Shown piece after piece: positions 31,301 to 40,131 of a DNA stretch of 64,000 bases (positions within the stretch are counted from its first letter, which is position 1; each line of letters starts with the position of its first letter). The position numbers and the translations under genes are program-made. The notes under the pieces were generated by a model. It was given only the letters and a program-made list of their open reading frames with translations. It did no database searches and had not been told where the DNA came from. The stretch is from Piscicola geometra (Eukaryota; Annelida; Clitellata; Hirudinida; Piscicolidae), in assembly GCA_943735955.1 (NCBI GenBank), contig OX030957.1, positions 4,388,301-4,452,300 on the forward strand, given 5' to 3'.

Positions 31301-33456
31301 GATGAAGATTGATTGATAGATGAAGATTGATAGATAGATGAAGATTGATTGATAGATGAAGATTGATAGATAGATGAAGATTGATTGATAGATGAAGATT
31401 GATTGATAGATGAAGATTGATTGATAGATGAAGATTGATTGATAGATGAAGATTGATAGATAGATGAAGATTGATTGATAGATGAAGATTGATTGATAGA
31501 TGAAGATTGATTGATAGATGAAGATTGATTGATAGATGAAGATTGATTGATAGATGAAGATTGATAGATAGATGAAGATTGATTGATAGATGAAGATTGA
31601 TTGATAGATGAAGATTGATTGATAGATGAAGATTGATTGATAGATGAAGATTGATTGATAGATGAAGATTGATTGATAGATGAAGATTGATAGATAGATG
31701 AAGATTGATAGATAGATGAAGATTGATAGATAGATGAAGATTGATAGATAGATGAAGATTGATTGATAGATGAAGATTGATTGATAGATGAAGATTGATA
31801 GATAGATGAAGATTGATTGATAGATGAAGATTGATTGATAGATGAAGATTGATTGATAGATGAAGATTGATTGATAGATGAAGATTGATTGATAGATGAA
31901 GATTGATTGATAGATGAAGATTGATAGATAGATGAAGATTGATAGATAGATGAAGATTGATTGATAGATGAAGATTGATAGATAGATGAAGATTGATTGA
32001 TAGATGAAGATTGATTGATAGATGAAGATTGATAGATAGATGAAGATTGATTGATAGATGAAGATTGATTGATAGATGAAGATTGATTGATAGATGAAGA
32101 TTGATTGATAGATGAAGATTGATTGATAGATGAAGATTGATTGATAGATGAAGATTGATTGATAGATGAAGATTGATAGATAGATGAAGATTGATAGATA
32201 GATGAAGATTTAAAATGATGTATGGATAAATATATAAAATATGTTTATGTTAATTTTGATATTTTACGTTTTAATAATATATTTTTCTCTGAAAAAATAG
32301 TTTTTAAATTGAATATGTATGAAATTAAATAGATTTCAAAATGAGCAAATTATTACGAAATTATGTTCAATATAAAAGACACGAATGATGATGATGATGA
32401 TCTTTGGTTAGCGGCTGCCATTTTGGCAGCCGCTCAAATAAATTTGTGGAATAAACGGTTTTGGGTATAATATATTAAAACTTTAGAATCTAAAGTCTAA
32501 ATAAAAATTAAATTAAATTAATTAGAATGTTTTTAGTGCAAATGTTGGTTGAATCTGTCGAGAATGGCCGCAGCAGACCAAGATGGCCGCAGGGAATCAA
32601 AGCGCTCAAGGAGAAAGGATAAAGAAGAAAGCTTTCCATAGCAGCAGCAGTACCAGCGTTGGCAAAGACTTCTCCTTCACCCTCTTTCGCAGCCTCGGCA
32701 CCAGTGGCAAGACAGAAAATTGAGAAGAATGATGATTGTGTTTTGAGGATGATGTGGTGATGATTGTGCTGTGGTATGAGTGTTGGTATTGTGGTGATGA
32801 AAGAATTTTTTATTTATGGTGATAGTGATTTTTTGGCGGTGATTGTCACGGTGGGGTGGGTGAGGTTGGATTATTGAGGTTGATTGTGTGTTTATATATA
32901 TATTTTAATTTATATATATACATATATTGGTAATGGTCTAAAAACCGTTTTATTTAACAAATTTATTTGAAGAGCGCCTTTGTTCACTTAGTAAAGGGCG
33001 CTATACAAATCATTAGTGATTGATTGATTGATGATGATGATGATGATGAGGTAAGCAAAGCAACTACATCTGTTTCGAGGAGCGACTTGAGCCTATCAAG
33101 GGCCTTCGTGACGTCAACGGTCTTGATGTTGCTTAGCAACACGCTGATCGCCTTCACTGATTGGACGATACCATGACACGTGACCTTGCTCTTCGACTGT
33201 GATTGGTTGGCGTTTTTAGTAGCTTATGATTGGTCGATGGGGGTTTGGTATTATTTTTTAGAATTCTTTAATTGGTTGTTGAAACATTTTATTGGGAATA
33301 TATTGATTTATATTAATGAATTAAGGAATTTAATTGATTAGTTATTGAACATTAAATTTTAAAAACTAATCTATTTTGGTTGCACCTGAGAAGCTGCCGT
33401 CTTGAGCTTCTCCACCTCTCCATAGTAGGTCTTCAAGAGGATATTCAGCTTGCTCC

Positions 33457-33538
<82 letters not shown>

Positions 33539-33605
33539 CGTAGTAGTAGTCGTAGTAGTAGTCGTAGTAGTAGTAGTAGTAGTGGTGGAAGTAGTAGTAT
33601 TAGTG

Positions 33606-33673
<68 letters not shown>

Positions 33674-33686
33674 CGTCGTCGTAGTG

Positions 33687-33719
<33 letters not shown>

Positions 33720-36700
33720 TCACAGCCACTTCAGCGCACCCACATGTTCAACTTGGAGGTGTTTTCGTCTGTGCACAACGCCTTCGGAACGTACACAGGG
33801 TGTTCAATGTCTGCAACCTGTTGTCGTTGTGTACATTTCTTGTTGTTGTTGTTGGAAGACGTTGTTGCGGATTGATGCTTGAATTTGTTGTCGGTTCTTG
33901 ATGAACGTTAAAATAAAAAATAATAAAAAGTAATGATGACACATCAAAACGAACCACAACAACAACAACACTGTTGGTAACCACAACAACAAAAATCTAT
34001 TGGTAACCATAACAGCAAAAACACTATTGGTAACCATAACAACAAAACACTATTGGTAACCATAACAACAAAAACACTATTGTTAACCATAACAACAAAA
34101 ACACTATTGGTAACCATAACAACACCACTAACAAAAAAACTATTTCTAACCACAACACCAACAACAACAAAACTATTGATAACTACAACAACACTACCAG
34201 CAGCAACAACCACAACAACAAAAACTACACCAACAGTTCTGAGGAAGGGCCTGGGCACGACATCGATGTGTTGTATCAACAACCTGATGTCCTTGCCCAG
34301 CTTGATGCACTGTTGCACGTACGCATAGTCCCCCAGTATGGAGTCACTGTGTAGTTGTAGTGGTAGTTGTCGTTGTCGTTGTTGGAGTTGTATGCGTTAT
34401 TGTTGTCGTTGTTGGTGTGCTTTATTTATTTACCACAAAGGCCTATCACACCACACCTCACTACAACACACACCACGAAAGCACACCACACACAACACTC
34501 CCTTTTCGCCACCCTACCAGACCACACAGACCCCTTCCCTACCCCACCAAACACCCATCCACCAAATACACAACACGCTCACCACAACTCCCCACAACAA
34601 GCCCACCACAACTCCCTCCCCCCCACACCACACCACACCACACCACACCACACCACACTAACTTGACGAGGTACTCGGAGAGACCGAAGACCTTGAGGAG
34701 GTGGTCGTCGGGCAGGATGGCCTGTCCCTGCAGCGACAGCACCTGGCTCACCACATGCTGCACTGTGCTGTTCACTGGGACGAGATGCAAGGGAGGGGTT
34801 GGGTGGGTGTTGGAGGTGGTGGAAAAGATGAGGAGTAATATATTAATTATAAAATAAATAAATAAATAAATAATTAAATTCATTATTTAAGGGAAAAATA
34901 AATAAAGAATTGCGAAAATTGATACAAATTTCAAAAACATGATTAATCTAAAAAATAAAAAGTGGATCTAAAAAATAAAAAGTGGATCTAAAAAATACAG
35001 CGATAAATAAAAATAAAAATAAATCGCAAAAAAATAAAAAATCAAAAGAAATCAACAACCATCGCATACGAAAGTGACCGCCTCTGAGTCATCGTCTCCA
35101 CCACTGCCACCACTGCCAGTGACGATCAACTTGACCGTCATGTTGATGTACAACTTGTGTACACTCTGCGGACTGACGATCACCCCTGCGTTAGAGTGTA
35201 CGTCGTCGAGCGGGTGTAGAAGCTTGATTCTGGTGTGGTGGTGAGGGGGGAGGGGGGTTGGTTGGTGAGGGGGGGTTGGTTGGTGACGGGGTGGAGGGTT
35301 GTTGTGGGGAGTTTGTTGGTTTGGTGAGGGATTGATTGGTTGTGGTTGATTGCGTGTGGTGTGGGTGGGATGTGGGTGGGATGTGCTTTAGTTGGGAGTG
35401 GATAGCAGCTTTCCTGTACGCTTCAACATGTCAGCGCAAAAGTAAATAAAAACGCCAACAAAGAGTATACATATTTTTGTAAATCTATTTATAATTAGGT
35501 TTGCAAAGTAATTATCCCCATTAAGTACTTGAGACGTTGAACAGAAAGATCCAAAGCAATTAGTGGTAAGTAGCCCAATTAAGTTGAATACAAACGCCTG
35601 CTTTAGGCACCAATCAACGGACGAAGCCTCATTAAGTCTAGCGGTGAAAACTCTCCATTAATCCTGAAAACAGCGCATCTACCTGAGCCTTTAGGCAATT
35701 AACTACGCACCAACAACAATTAGAACAAGAAGAATAACATATAAAAAATAGGAGATAAAACAAGACCACATCAAAAGCAACAACAGTAAAAAAATGAAAA
35801 ACAAATAACACAACAAAAATAAAGCACCAACAACTGTGATTGAACAACCGTTAGGAGAGTAGCAGCAACCGCCTTGGCAATATGCTAATTAGTTGTAACG
35901 GGGGAGTTTCATGAATGATACAAGATGGCCACCTTGCAACCATTTGCAGGAAGGCCTGGATCTCCTCGTCTGCCGTCTCTGGCATCTCCTGCAGGTACTC
36001 GTTGCAGGGAGGCTGTCGTAGTGGTGGAGGTAGTGGTTGTAGTGGTTGTTGTTGTAGTGGTGGTTGTTGTGGTAGTGGTTGTTGTGGTAGTAGTGGTTGT
36101 TGTGGTAGTGGTTGTTGTTGTAGTGGTGTTATGGTGGTTGTTGTAGTGGTGGTTGTTGTGGTGGTAGTGGTTGTTGTGGTAGTGGTGGTTGTTGTGGTAG
36201 TGGTTGTTGTGGTAGTGGTTGTTGTGGTAGTGGTGGTTGTGGTAGTGGTTGTTGTGGTAGTGGTTGTTGTGGTAGTGGTTGTTGTGGTAGTGGTTGTTGT
36301 GGTAGTGGTTGTTGTATTTGTTTTAGTTGTGGTTGTAGTGGTGGTTGTTGTATTTGTTTTAGTTGTGGTTGTAGTGGTGGTTGTTGTATTTGTTTTAGTT
36401 GTGGTCGTTTTAGTAGTGGTTGTTATAGTGGTGGTTGTTGTGGTTGTTGTAGTTGTGGTCGTTTTGGTTTTTGTAGTTTTAATGGCTGTCGGGGTGGTTT
36501 TGATTGTAGTTGTGGTTTTGGCTGTAGTGTTTGTAAAAGTAGTTTAAATTTTAATTGTTTATGTAGTTTTGGTGGTGGTTGTTGTAGTTGTAAAGGTTGC
36601 AGTTGTGGTGATGGTTGTAGTAGTTTTGGCTATTGTAGTTGTGGTTTTTGTTTTTTTGCTGGTTGTTGTAGTTGGCATTTTAGTATTAATGGTTGTGATG

Positions 36701-39700
36701 GTGGTGGTTTGAGTGGTTGTAGTTCAGTGGTGGTTGTGGCGGTTGTTATGGTGGTTTGAGGGGTAGTGGTTGTTGTAGTTGAGTGGTGGTTGTAGTGATG
36801 GTGGTTGTAGTGATGTTGGTTGTAGGGATGGTGGTTGTAGTGATGGTGGTTGTAGTGATGGTGGTTGTAGTGATGGTGGTTGTAGTGATGGTGGTTGTAG
36901 TGATGGTGGTTGTAGTGATGGTGGTTGTAGTGATGGTGGTTGTAGTGATGGTGGTTGTAGTGATGGTGGTTGTAGTGATGGTGGTTGTTGTGATGGTGGT
37001 TGTAGTGATGGTGGTTGTAGTGATGGTGGTTGTAGTGATGGTGGTTGTAGTGATGGTGGTTGTAGTGATGGTGGTTGTAGTGATGGTGGTTGTAGTGATG
37101 GTGGTTGTAGTGATGGTGGTTGTAGTGATGGTGGTTGTAGTGATGGTGGTTGTAGTGATGGTGGTTGTAGTGATGGTGGTTGTAGTGATGGTGGTTGTAG
37201 TGATGGTGGTTGTAGTGATGGTGGTTGTAGTGATGGTGGTTGTAGTGATGGTGGTTGTAGTGATGGTGGTTGTAGTGATGGTGGTTGTAGTGATGGTGGT
37301 TGTAGTGATGGTGGTTGTAGTGATGGTGGTTGTAGTGATGATGGTTGTAGTGATGATGGTTGTAGTGATGGTGGTTGTAGTGATGGTGGTTGTAGTGATG
37401 GTGGTTGTAGTGATGGTGGTTGTAGTGATGGTGGTTGTAGTGATGGTGGTTGTAGTGATGGTGGTTGTAGTGATGGTGGTTGTAGTGATGGTGGTTGTAG
37501 TGGTAGTTTTGTCAGTGATATTGATTAATAGGAAATGTCATTAAGAAGAAAAGCAACAAATGCCACCACATCATCGTGACGTTCTTTCGATCTCATGGTT
37601 ACTCCATTGAACCTCTCCACGCTAGATGTATCGGTAGGCTGTTGTTGCTGTTGCTGTTGTTGTTGTTGTTGGTGTTGCTGTTGTTGTTGGTTTTGTTGTT
37701 GTTGTTGTTGCAGTTTTTGTTGTTGTGACTTCATCATGAGATGACATAGCGAGAACGGATCGTCAGGGTCTTCCCATTCAAAGTTGCTTTCGCCCTGGTG
37801 TGGGTTGCGTTGGGTGGAGTCAGGGAAGGTGGGGTGGATGAGATGGGGTAAGGGAAAGTAGGGTAGGAAAATATGGAGAAGAAAAAATGGGATATGAGAA
37901 CATGGGATAGAAAAGTGGAGTAGGGTAAGTTGGATAGAAGAGTAGAATGTGTTAGATGGGTAAGGGGGGGGGGGGGGGGGTAGAAGATATTATGAAGTAT
38001 TTATGAAATGAAGAAGTAAAGGATGAAAGGTTTATGATTACTAAAATAACACAGCTAAATTTTTAATTGTTGAGTCATTAATATAGATTTTTACGAGCAT
38101 GGTGCAAAGGCCATTAAACCATCGCGATCTGCTGGCACTGCAGCCGTCGATTAAGTAAACTCTCTGCGCATTTCTAAACACTTCCTACCGAGAAATGCCT
38201 TCTAAAGTACCGCTGAGGGGGCTTTTGCGGTGGGTTGATTGAAAAATGATCTTTTTAATGCATAAAAACAATGAAAAGTGAACGAATATAAACAGTGAGG
38301 AGTTGATGAAATGATTAAAAATCATAATTAAAAATCCCGTACGTTTTCCGGGGAGCTGTCATTCCAACTCTCGGGGATAACTGAGACGAACGGAAGTGAG
38401 GGTTGCTGAGGAGTGGATAAAGAAGATGATGATGATGATGACAGTGGCTGTTGTGGCGGTAGCGGTGGTGGCGGTAGAGGCGCTTTTTTGAATAGAGGCA
38501 GCGTTTTCGAACGTCTACGCGGGCACAGAGGCGCGGGAGACTGGGCGCTTGTCGGCTGCTGGTTCTTCATCTGGAAAAGAGGATCAAAGTCCGCCAAACT
38601 CATGTAGATGGAAGCTCCCCTGTTTGCTGCTGCTGATGATGATGATGATGGCCCCTCTGGAAAGCGCATCAAGTTACCTTGGTTATCAACATCATCATCA
38701 TCACCCTCCACCATGCCACTTGTTGTTTCTGGTAGTTGTGAAGTTTGTAGTTGGGGTAGTTGTGGCAATGGTGGTTGTGGCAGTGGTGGTTGTGGCGTGT
38801 GGTTAGTGGAGCGGTCGTTGGTGCTGATGGGTCTGAACGTCTGCTCCAAGATTGGACTAGATGCCACCATGTGAAGGTTGCTGTGGAGCAGAAATGAATA
38901 ATAATACGATAAAAGAAAAAATAACCTATTTATTGTTATTAGTAAATAATTAATGTGTATATTTATGTACAACAACAATTATGTTTTCGAAAAAAAGCCT
39001 TTTTTATGTATTCTGAGAGTGAAATGATTTAAAGAAAACTGAAAGTTTATTTCCATAAAAGTTCATAAACATTTAATAAACTGGAAAATATGGAAAATAA
39101 TATAATGGTGGCATAACTTTTCAAATAAACCTTGAGTTTTGGTGGATGGAAGGAAATGAATTTCGACTGAATGTGGCAGCTTTGTAGAAAGGGGGGTACT
39201 GTAGATGCGGGTGGTGGCCCATGGTGGGTGCATGATTGCCAGGGGGGTAGAAACCCGAGTTGGCAGATGGGGAGGATGGAATGGTGGGCGGTTTGAATTG
39301 GTGGGGGTGCGAGAAGGCTGACCAAGATGGTTTGGGGATGGCTTGGGGGGCTTTGAGGGGAAGTGGAGGGGGGAGGTTGGTGGGTGAGGATGGGGAGAGG
39401 TTGGATGAGAATGGGCAAAAAGATGTTATTGGGCTGGCAGAGATGGATTGGTGGGGGTTGGAGTGGTTGTCAAAAGGTGTGCCCTTCACACCCGCTTCCA
39501 TTGTGCAGCTCTTTTGCACCTTTCTTCCTTTGCCGCTGTCATCTGGTATTTAAAATTCAATTTGTGAGAGATTAAAAATATATTTACTTTTTCTATAAAA
39601 AATCAGAATAATTTCTTTATACCTTGATAAAGTGGATCTAGTTGTCTCAGATCGAACTCCATGTAGCTGGGTTTGGTTTTGTTGGAGGCTGGAGACAACT

Positions 39701-40131
39701 GGATGAGTTCATTGCCAAAAGAGGTTGTGTCACTGCCCACCAAAGGCACAGATACACTCCGCGTTGTCACTTCCACCGTCAGATTCTTGATGCTTTTGTT
39801 CTGTCGTTTTGAAAAAGTATACTAAATATAGTTGTATTTTTATATAATTTGTGTTAATTGAAAAAAGTTTAATTGAACAATTCTTTAATAATTTTTCAAT
39901 CAGACCATTCAAGAAATATTTACTATCCTTTACCTTAGGTCTGGCAACGCCTGAGTTGTCATTGCATTCGGAATTGAACTGCTGTTTATAGGTGCGTGGA
40001 GGTGGTTTGAGAGCCGGCACATTGTTCGGACAGGCGACTTTTCTCTGATCTTCCTCTTCGCGGGCAGTGATCATGCTAAGAGCCTTTGCCCTTTCTAGCT
40101 CTTTGAGGAACTCTAAATCCTCTGATTCCAT
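827..40131 (-). CDS. PIK3C2: Class II phosphoinositide 3-kinase, 5' part of gene (24 coding exons; 3' end outside window)
   Basis: Class II PI3-kinases make PI3P and PI(3,4)P2 on endocytic and endosomal membranes. I joined 24 exons whose phases all agree: 39934-40131, 39623-39800, 39131-39542, 38343-38880, 37603-37794, 35933-36012, 35060-35229, 34663-34774, 34231-34346, 33744-33810, 33386-33455, 33068-33196, 6208-6272, 5644-5719, 5103-5169, 4663-4747, 4038-4157, 3409-3570, 3008-3116, 2714-2772, 2378-2458, 1914-1989, 1479-1591, 827-920. They encode 1,123 residues: N-terminal extension (1-530), Ras-binding domain (about 530-668), linker (about 669-824), C2 (about 824-985) and the start of the helical domain (about 1010 on). 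The kinase, PX and C-terminal C2 domains must lie beyond base 1. The start ATG has an in-frame TGA three codons upstream. Closest remembered relative is vertebrate PIK3C2A/B; paralogue not assigned. The last exon ends in phase 0 at a GTGAGG donor. Confidence 0.93.
928..1478. repeat. AGT and CAA/CAAGCA microsatellites in PIK3C2 intron 23
   Basis: 929-1220 is (AGT)n with GGT interruptions, with a pure run at about 1040-1113; 1300-1478 is a (ACAACA/AGCACA)n array. The repeats reach both splice sites of the intron. Confidence 0.93.
1592..1913. other. PIK3C2 intron 22
   Basis: AT-rich with a TTA/ATT run at 1753-1812 and a repeated GGTTGGCA motif near the acceptor (1600-1665). Nothing else recognised. 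Confidence 0.7.
2090..2377. repeat. A-rich simple sequence in PIK3C2 intron 21
   Basis: Poly-A-rich stretches and imperfect (ACA)n and (TAAAAA)n; no gene. Confidence 0.7.
2714..5719 (-). CDS. PIK3C2: PIK3C2 exons 14-20: end of linker and PI3K C2 domain
   Basis: Exons 5644-5719, 5103-5169, 4663-4747, 4038-4157, 3409-3570, 3008-3116 and 2714-2772 (residues about 776-1002). Ordered matches to the class II C2 domain are [11 protein letters not shown] (compare AAHGISSNW), [58 protein letters not shown] and VLLQVDM. The spacing from NEW to GGK equals PIK3C2A only if exon 17 starts at the CATACAG acceptor, which is also the only acceptor giving the right phase. The donors and acceptors sit inside GT, CCACA and ATC microsatellites. 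Confidence 0.9.
2875..3007. repeat. ATC/CTCC-rich microsatellite in PIK3C2 intron 19
   Basis: Imperfect (ATC)n and CCTCTCC repeats directly next to the donor of exon 19. Confidence 0.8.
3886..4037. repeat. CCACA pentanucleotide array abutting exon 17 donor
   Basis: About 28 copies of CCACA with CCCCCTA interruptions. The array includes the donor itself (read on the minus strand as GTAGGTGGTGTGG). Confidence 0.95.
4158..4433. repeat. GT dinucleotide array at the exon 17 acceptor
   Basis: (GT)n with TA, TTTC and GGG interruptions for about 270 bp. On the minus strand it gives a CA-rich tract ending CATACAG, the acceptor of exon 17. Confidence 0.95.
4500..4655. repeat. AAAT tetranucleotide array in PIK3C2 intron 16
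   Basis: (AAAT)n with AAAC units, ending about 8 bp from the donor of exon 16. Confidence 0.9.
4757..5020. repeat. GAT/GGT microsatellite in PIK3C2 intron 15
   Basis: GATGATGATGGTGGT-type 15/18-bp higher-order units about 260 bp long. The poly-His and poly-Ile/Thr frames here are repeat artefacts. Confidence 0.93.
5335..5640. repeat. ATCCATGC-type tandem repeat in PIK3C2 intron 14
   Basis: Degenerate CATGCATG / ATCCATCC / ATTCATTC units with local near-repeats of about 50 bp (for example CTATCCCCTTATGCATGC twice at about 5551 and 5598). Ends at the exon 14 donor. Confidence 0.88.
5770..6200. repeat. ATTC and GAT microsatellites in PIK3C2 intron 13
   Basis: 5770-6035 holds degenerate (ATTC)n; 6065-6198 holds (GAT)n with GGTCAT interruptions, ending about 10 bp from the exon 13 donor. 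Confidence 0.9.
6208..6272 (-). CDS. PIK3C2: PIK3C2 exon 13, beyond the 26.8-kb intron
   Basis: A 65-bp exon with a good acceptor (pyrimidine-rich, CCACAG) and donor (AAGAT|GTGCGT). It encodes [21 protein letters not shown] and the first two bases of a Met codon. It enters in phase 0, as exon 12 leaves, and exits in phase 2, as exon 14 requires. No strong homology is visible because this part of the linker varies in class II PI3Ks, so the call rests on phase, splice sites and position. Confidence 0.68.
6402..32209. repeat. Giant 18-bp minisatellite array in PIK3C2 intron 12 (about 1,430 units)
   Basis: Tandem units of GATNGATAGATGAAGATT, where N is T or A, fill 25.8 kb without interruption by other sequence. 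Two variants, GATTGATAGATGAA and GATAGATAGATGAA, alternate irregularly. Other substitutions are rare: near 8,743, 11,075, 14,195, 17,796, 20,498, 23,605, 30,831 and 30,901. Indel units occur near 8,567-8,578 and cluster at 10,630-11,615. The left flank is AT-rich (ATAAATAGATAG) and the right flank is AT-rich single-copy-like DNA beginning TTTAAAATG. No exon or splice site was found inside. Confidence 0.98.
32398..32440. repeat. Dispersed palindromic repeat, copy 1
   Basis: ATCTTTGGTTAGCGGCTGCC / ATTTTGGCAGCCGCT: a 10-bp perfect inverted repeat (AGCGGCTGCC...GGCAGCCGCT, 32410-32434) with the flank CTTTGGTT. A second copy in opposite orientation lies at 49531-49565. Confidence 0.6.
32972..33048 (+). 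mobile_element. Retroposon tail-like sequence with GATT/GAT repeat, just right of the minisatellite
   Basis: AGCGCCTTTGTTCACTTAG, then TAAAGGGCGCTATACAAATCA and TTAGTGATTGATTGATTG running into (GAT)n. The inverted AGCGCC/GGGCGCT pair and the tail resemble the copies at 42.2 and 48.8 kb. It ends about 20 bp from the donor of PIK3C2 exon 12. Confidence 0.5.
33068..33810 (-). CDS. PIK3C2: PIK3C2 exons 10-12: helical linker between RBD and C2
   Basis: Exons 33744-33810, 33386-33455 and 33068-33196 (residues about 666-754). Products include [29 protein letters not shown] and [20 protein letters not shown] followed by [15 protein letters not shown]. The last part matches the class II linker pattern seen in PIK3C2A (VIKAVRKICSALDGVET, then a SVKKLK helix). 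Exon 12 ends GAAACAGAT|GTAGTT and opens the 26.8-kb intron 12. The acceptor of exon 11 lies in a TAC microsatellite. Confidence 0.82.
33456..33743. repeat. AGT trinucleotide array in PIK3C2 intron 10
   Basis: (AGT)n about 250 bp long with CGT and GGT interruptions, filling almost the whole intron. On the minus strand it is (TAC)n and forms the acceptor ACTACCACCAG of exon 11. Confidence 0.95.
33950..34228. repeat. 27-bp minisatellite and AAC array in PIK3C2 intron 9
   Basis: About six units of GGTAACCATAACAACAAAAA plus CACTATT (33,975-34,130), then (AAC)n. Units differ by small indels and C/T changes. Confidence 0.9.
34231..36012 (-). CDS. PIK3C2: PIK3C2 exons 6-9: Ras-binding domain
   Basis: Exons 35933-36012, 35060-35229, 34663-34774 and 34231-34346 (residues about 507-665). 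The strings [59 protein letters not shown] and [16 protein letters not shown] follow the PI3K Ras-binding fold in order. Compare the vertebrate class II pattern KVCGREEFLQN followed by YIQNCRKWDTEIRL. Junction phases are 2, 1, 2 and 1 and all fit. Exon 7 ends GATG|GTTGTT, which restores the VCDVNSTV reading. Exon 7 contains a Gly/Ser/Asp loop ([10 protein letters not shown]) not expected in vertebrate proteins. Confidence 0.9.
34352..34662. repeat. GTT/GTC and CCACA repeats in PIK3C2 intron 8
   Basis: GTTGTCGTTGTT-type repeats at 34,352-34,415; CCACAC-rich DNA from 34,440 with a pure (CCACA)n run at 34,622-34,660 that contains the donor of exon 8. Confidence 0.9.
34850..35050. repeat. AT-rich simple repeats in PIK3C2 intron 7
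   Basis: (AAAT)n at 34,850-34,875 and three 18-bp units AAAAAATAAAAAGTGGATCT-like at 34,948-34,995. Confidence 0.8.
35230..35932. other. PIK3C2 intron 6
   Basis: G-rich GGTTGGTGAGGGGGG repeats at 35,240-35,400, then about 500 bp of mixed sequence without a recognisable gene or element. Confidence 0.6.
36013..36780. repeat. GTTGTTGTGGTAGTG-type repeats in PIK3C2 intron 5
   Basis: Degenerate G/T repeats with local 33-bp units (TGTATTTGTTTTAGTTGTGG, three copies at about 36,312-36,405). Directly adjacent to the exon 6 acceptor. Confidence 0.93.
36781..37503. repeat. 15-bp minisatellite GGTGGTTGTAGTGAT (about 48 units)
   Basis: Highly uniform 15-bp units; only a few variants (GTTGGT near 36,815, TTGTTGTG near 36,988, GATGATGG near 37,339-37,355). 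The plus strand reads (CSDGG)n or (VVVVM)n for about 250 codons, but it lies in intron 5 of the minus-strand kinase gene. Confidence 0.97.
37603..40131 (-). CDS. PIK3C2: PIK3C2 exons 1-5: N-terminal extension with proline-rich, DPF/DPL and polyglutamine segments
   Basis: Exons 39934-40131, 39623-39800, 39131-39542, 38343-38880 and 37603-37794 give residues 1-506. The segment looks disordered: Pro/Ser/His-rich in exon 3, and in exon 4 Pro runs, Ser runs and an acidic GDDDDVD patch. Short motifs LDPLYQ (exon 2), FDPLFQ (exon 4) and DDPFSL (exon 5) resemble the DPF/DPL adaptor-binding motifs of endocytic proteins; that role is inference. Class II PI3Ks are known for a long N-terminal extension that binds clathrin and adaptors. 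Exon 5 carries a Gln-rich tract of about 30 residues broken by K, L, N and H, at about 37,637-37,731, then SSVERFNG and a GTAACC donor. Confidence 0.85.
37795..38342. other. PIK3C2 intron 4
   Basis: G-rich GGGATGGG-type sequence, a poly-G run at about 37,963-37,980, then AT-rich DNA. No gene seen. Confidence 0.6.

Larger units (their letters stand above)
32210..33067. other. Right part of PIK3C2 intron 12
   Basis: Holds the palindromic repeat (32,410), a GATGATG-rich stretch, a TATATA run near 32,895-32,930 and the retroposon tail at 32,972. The stretch 32,560-32,720 is more GC-rich and has short open frames on both strands, but none fits the PI3K phase or sequence. Confidence 0.6.

Noticed and set aside
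6402..32209. CRISPR array or centromeric/telomeric repeat.
   Set aside because: Units are contiguous without unique spacers, there are no cas genes, and the array sits inside an intron of a eukaryotic gene; it does not match telomere motifs.
33444..33729. Poly-Ser, poly-Val and poly-Leu frames, and similar ones at 46,174-46,825.
   Set aside because: AGT trinucleotide repeats read in different frames; only the edges belong to real exons.
36779..37544. A 249-codon plus-strand frame reading (CSDGG)n and an overlapping (VVVVM)n frame.
   Set aside because: Pure 15-bp repeat within an intron of the minus-strand gene; no non-repeat flanking protein.
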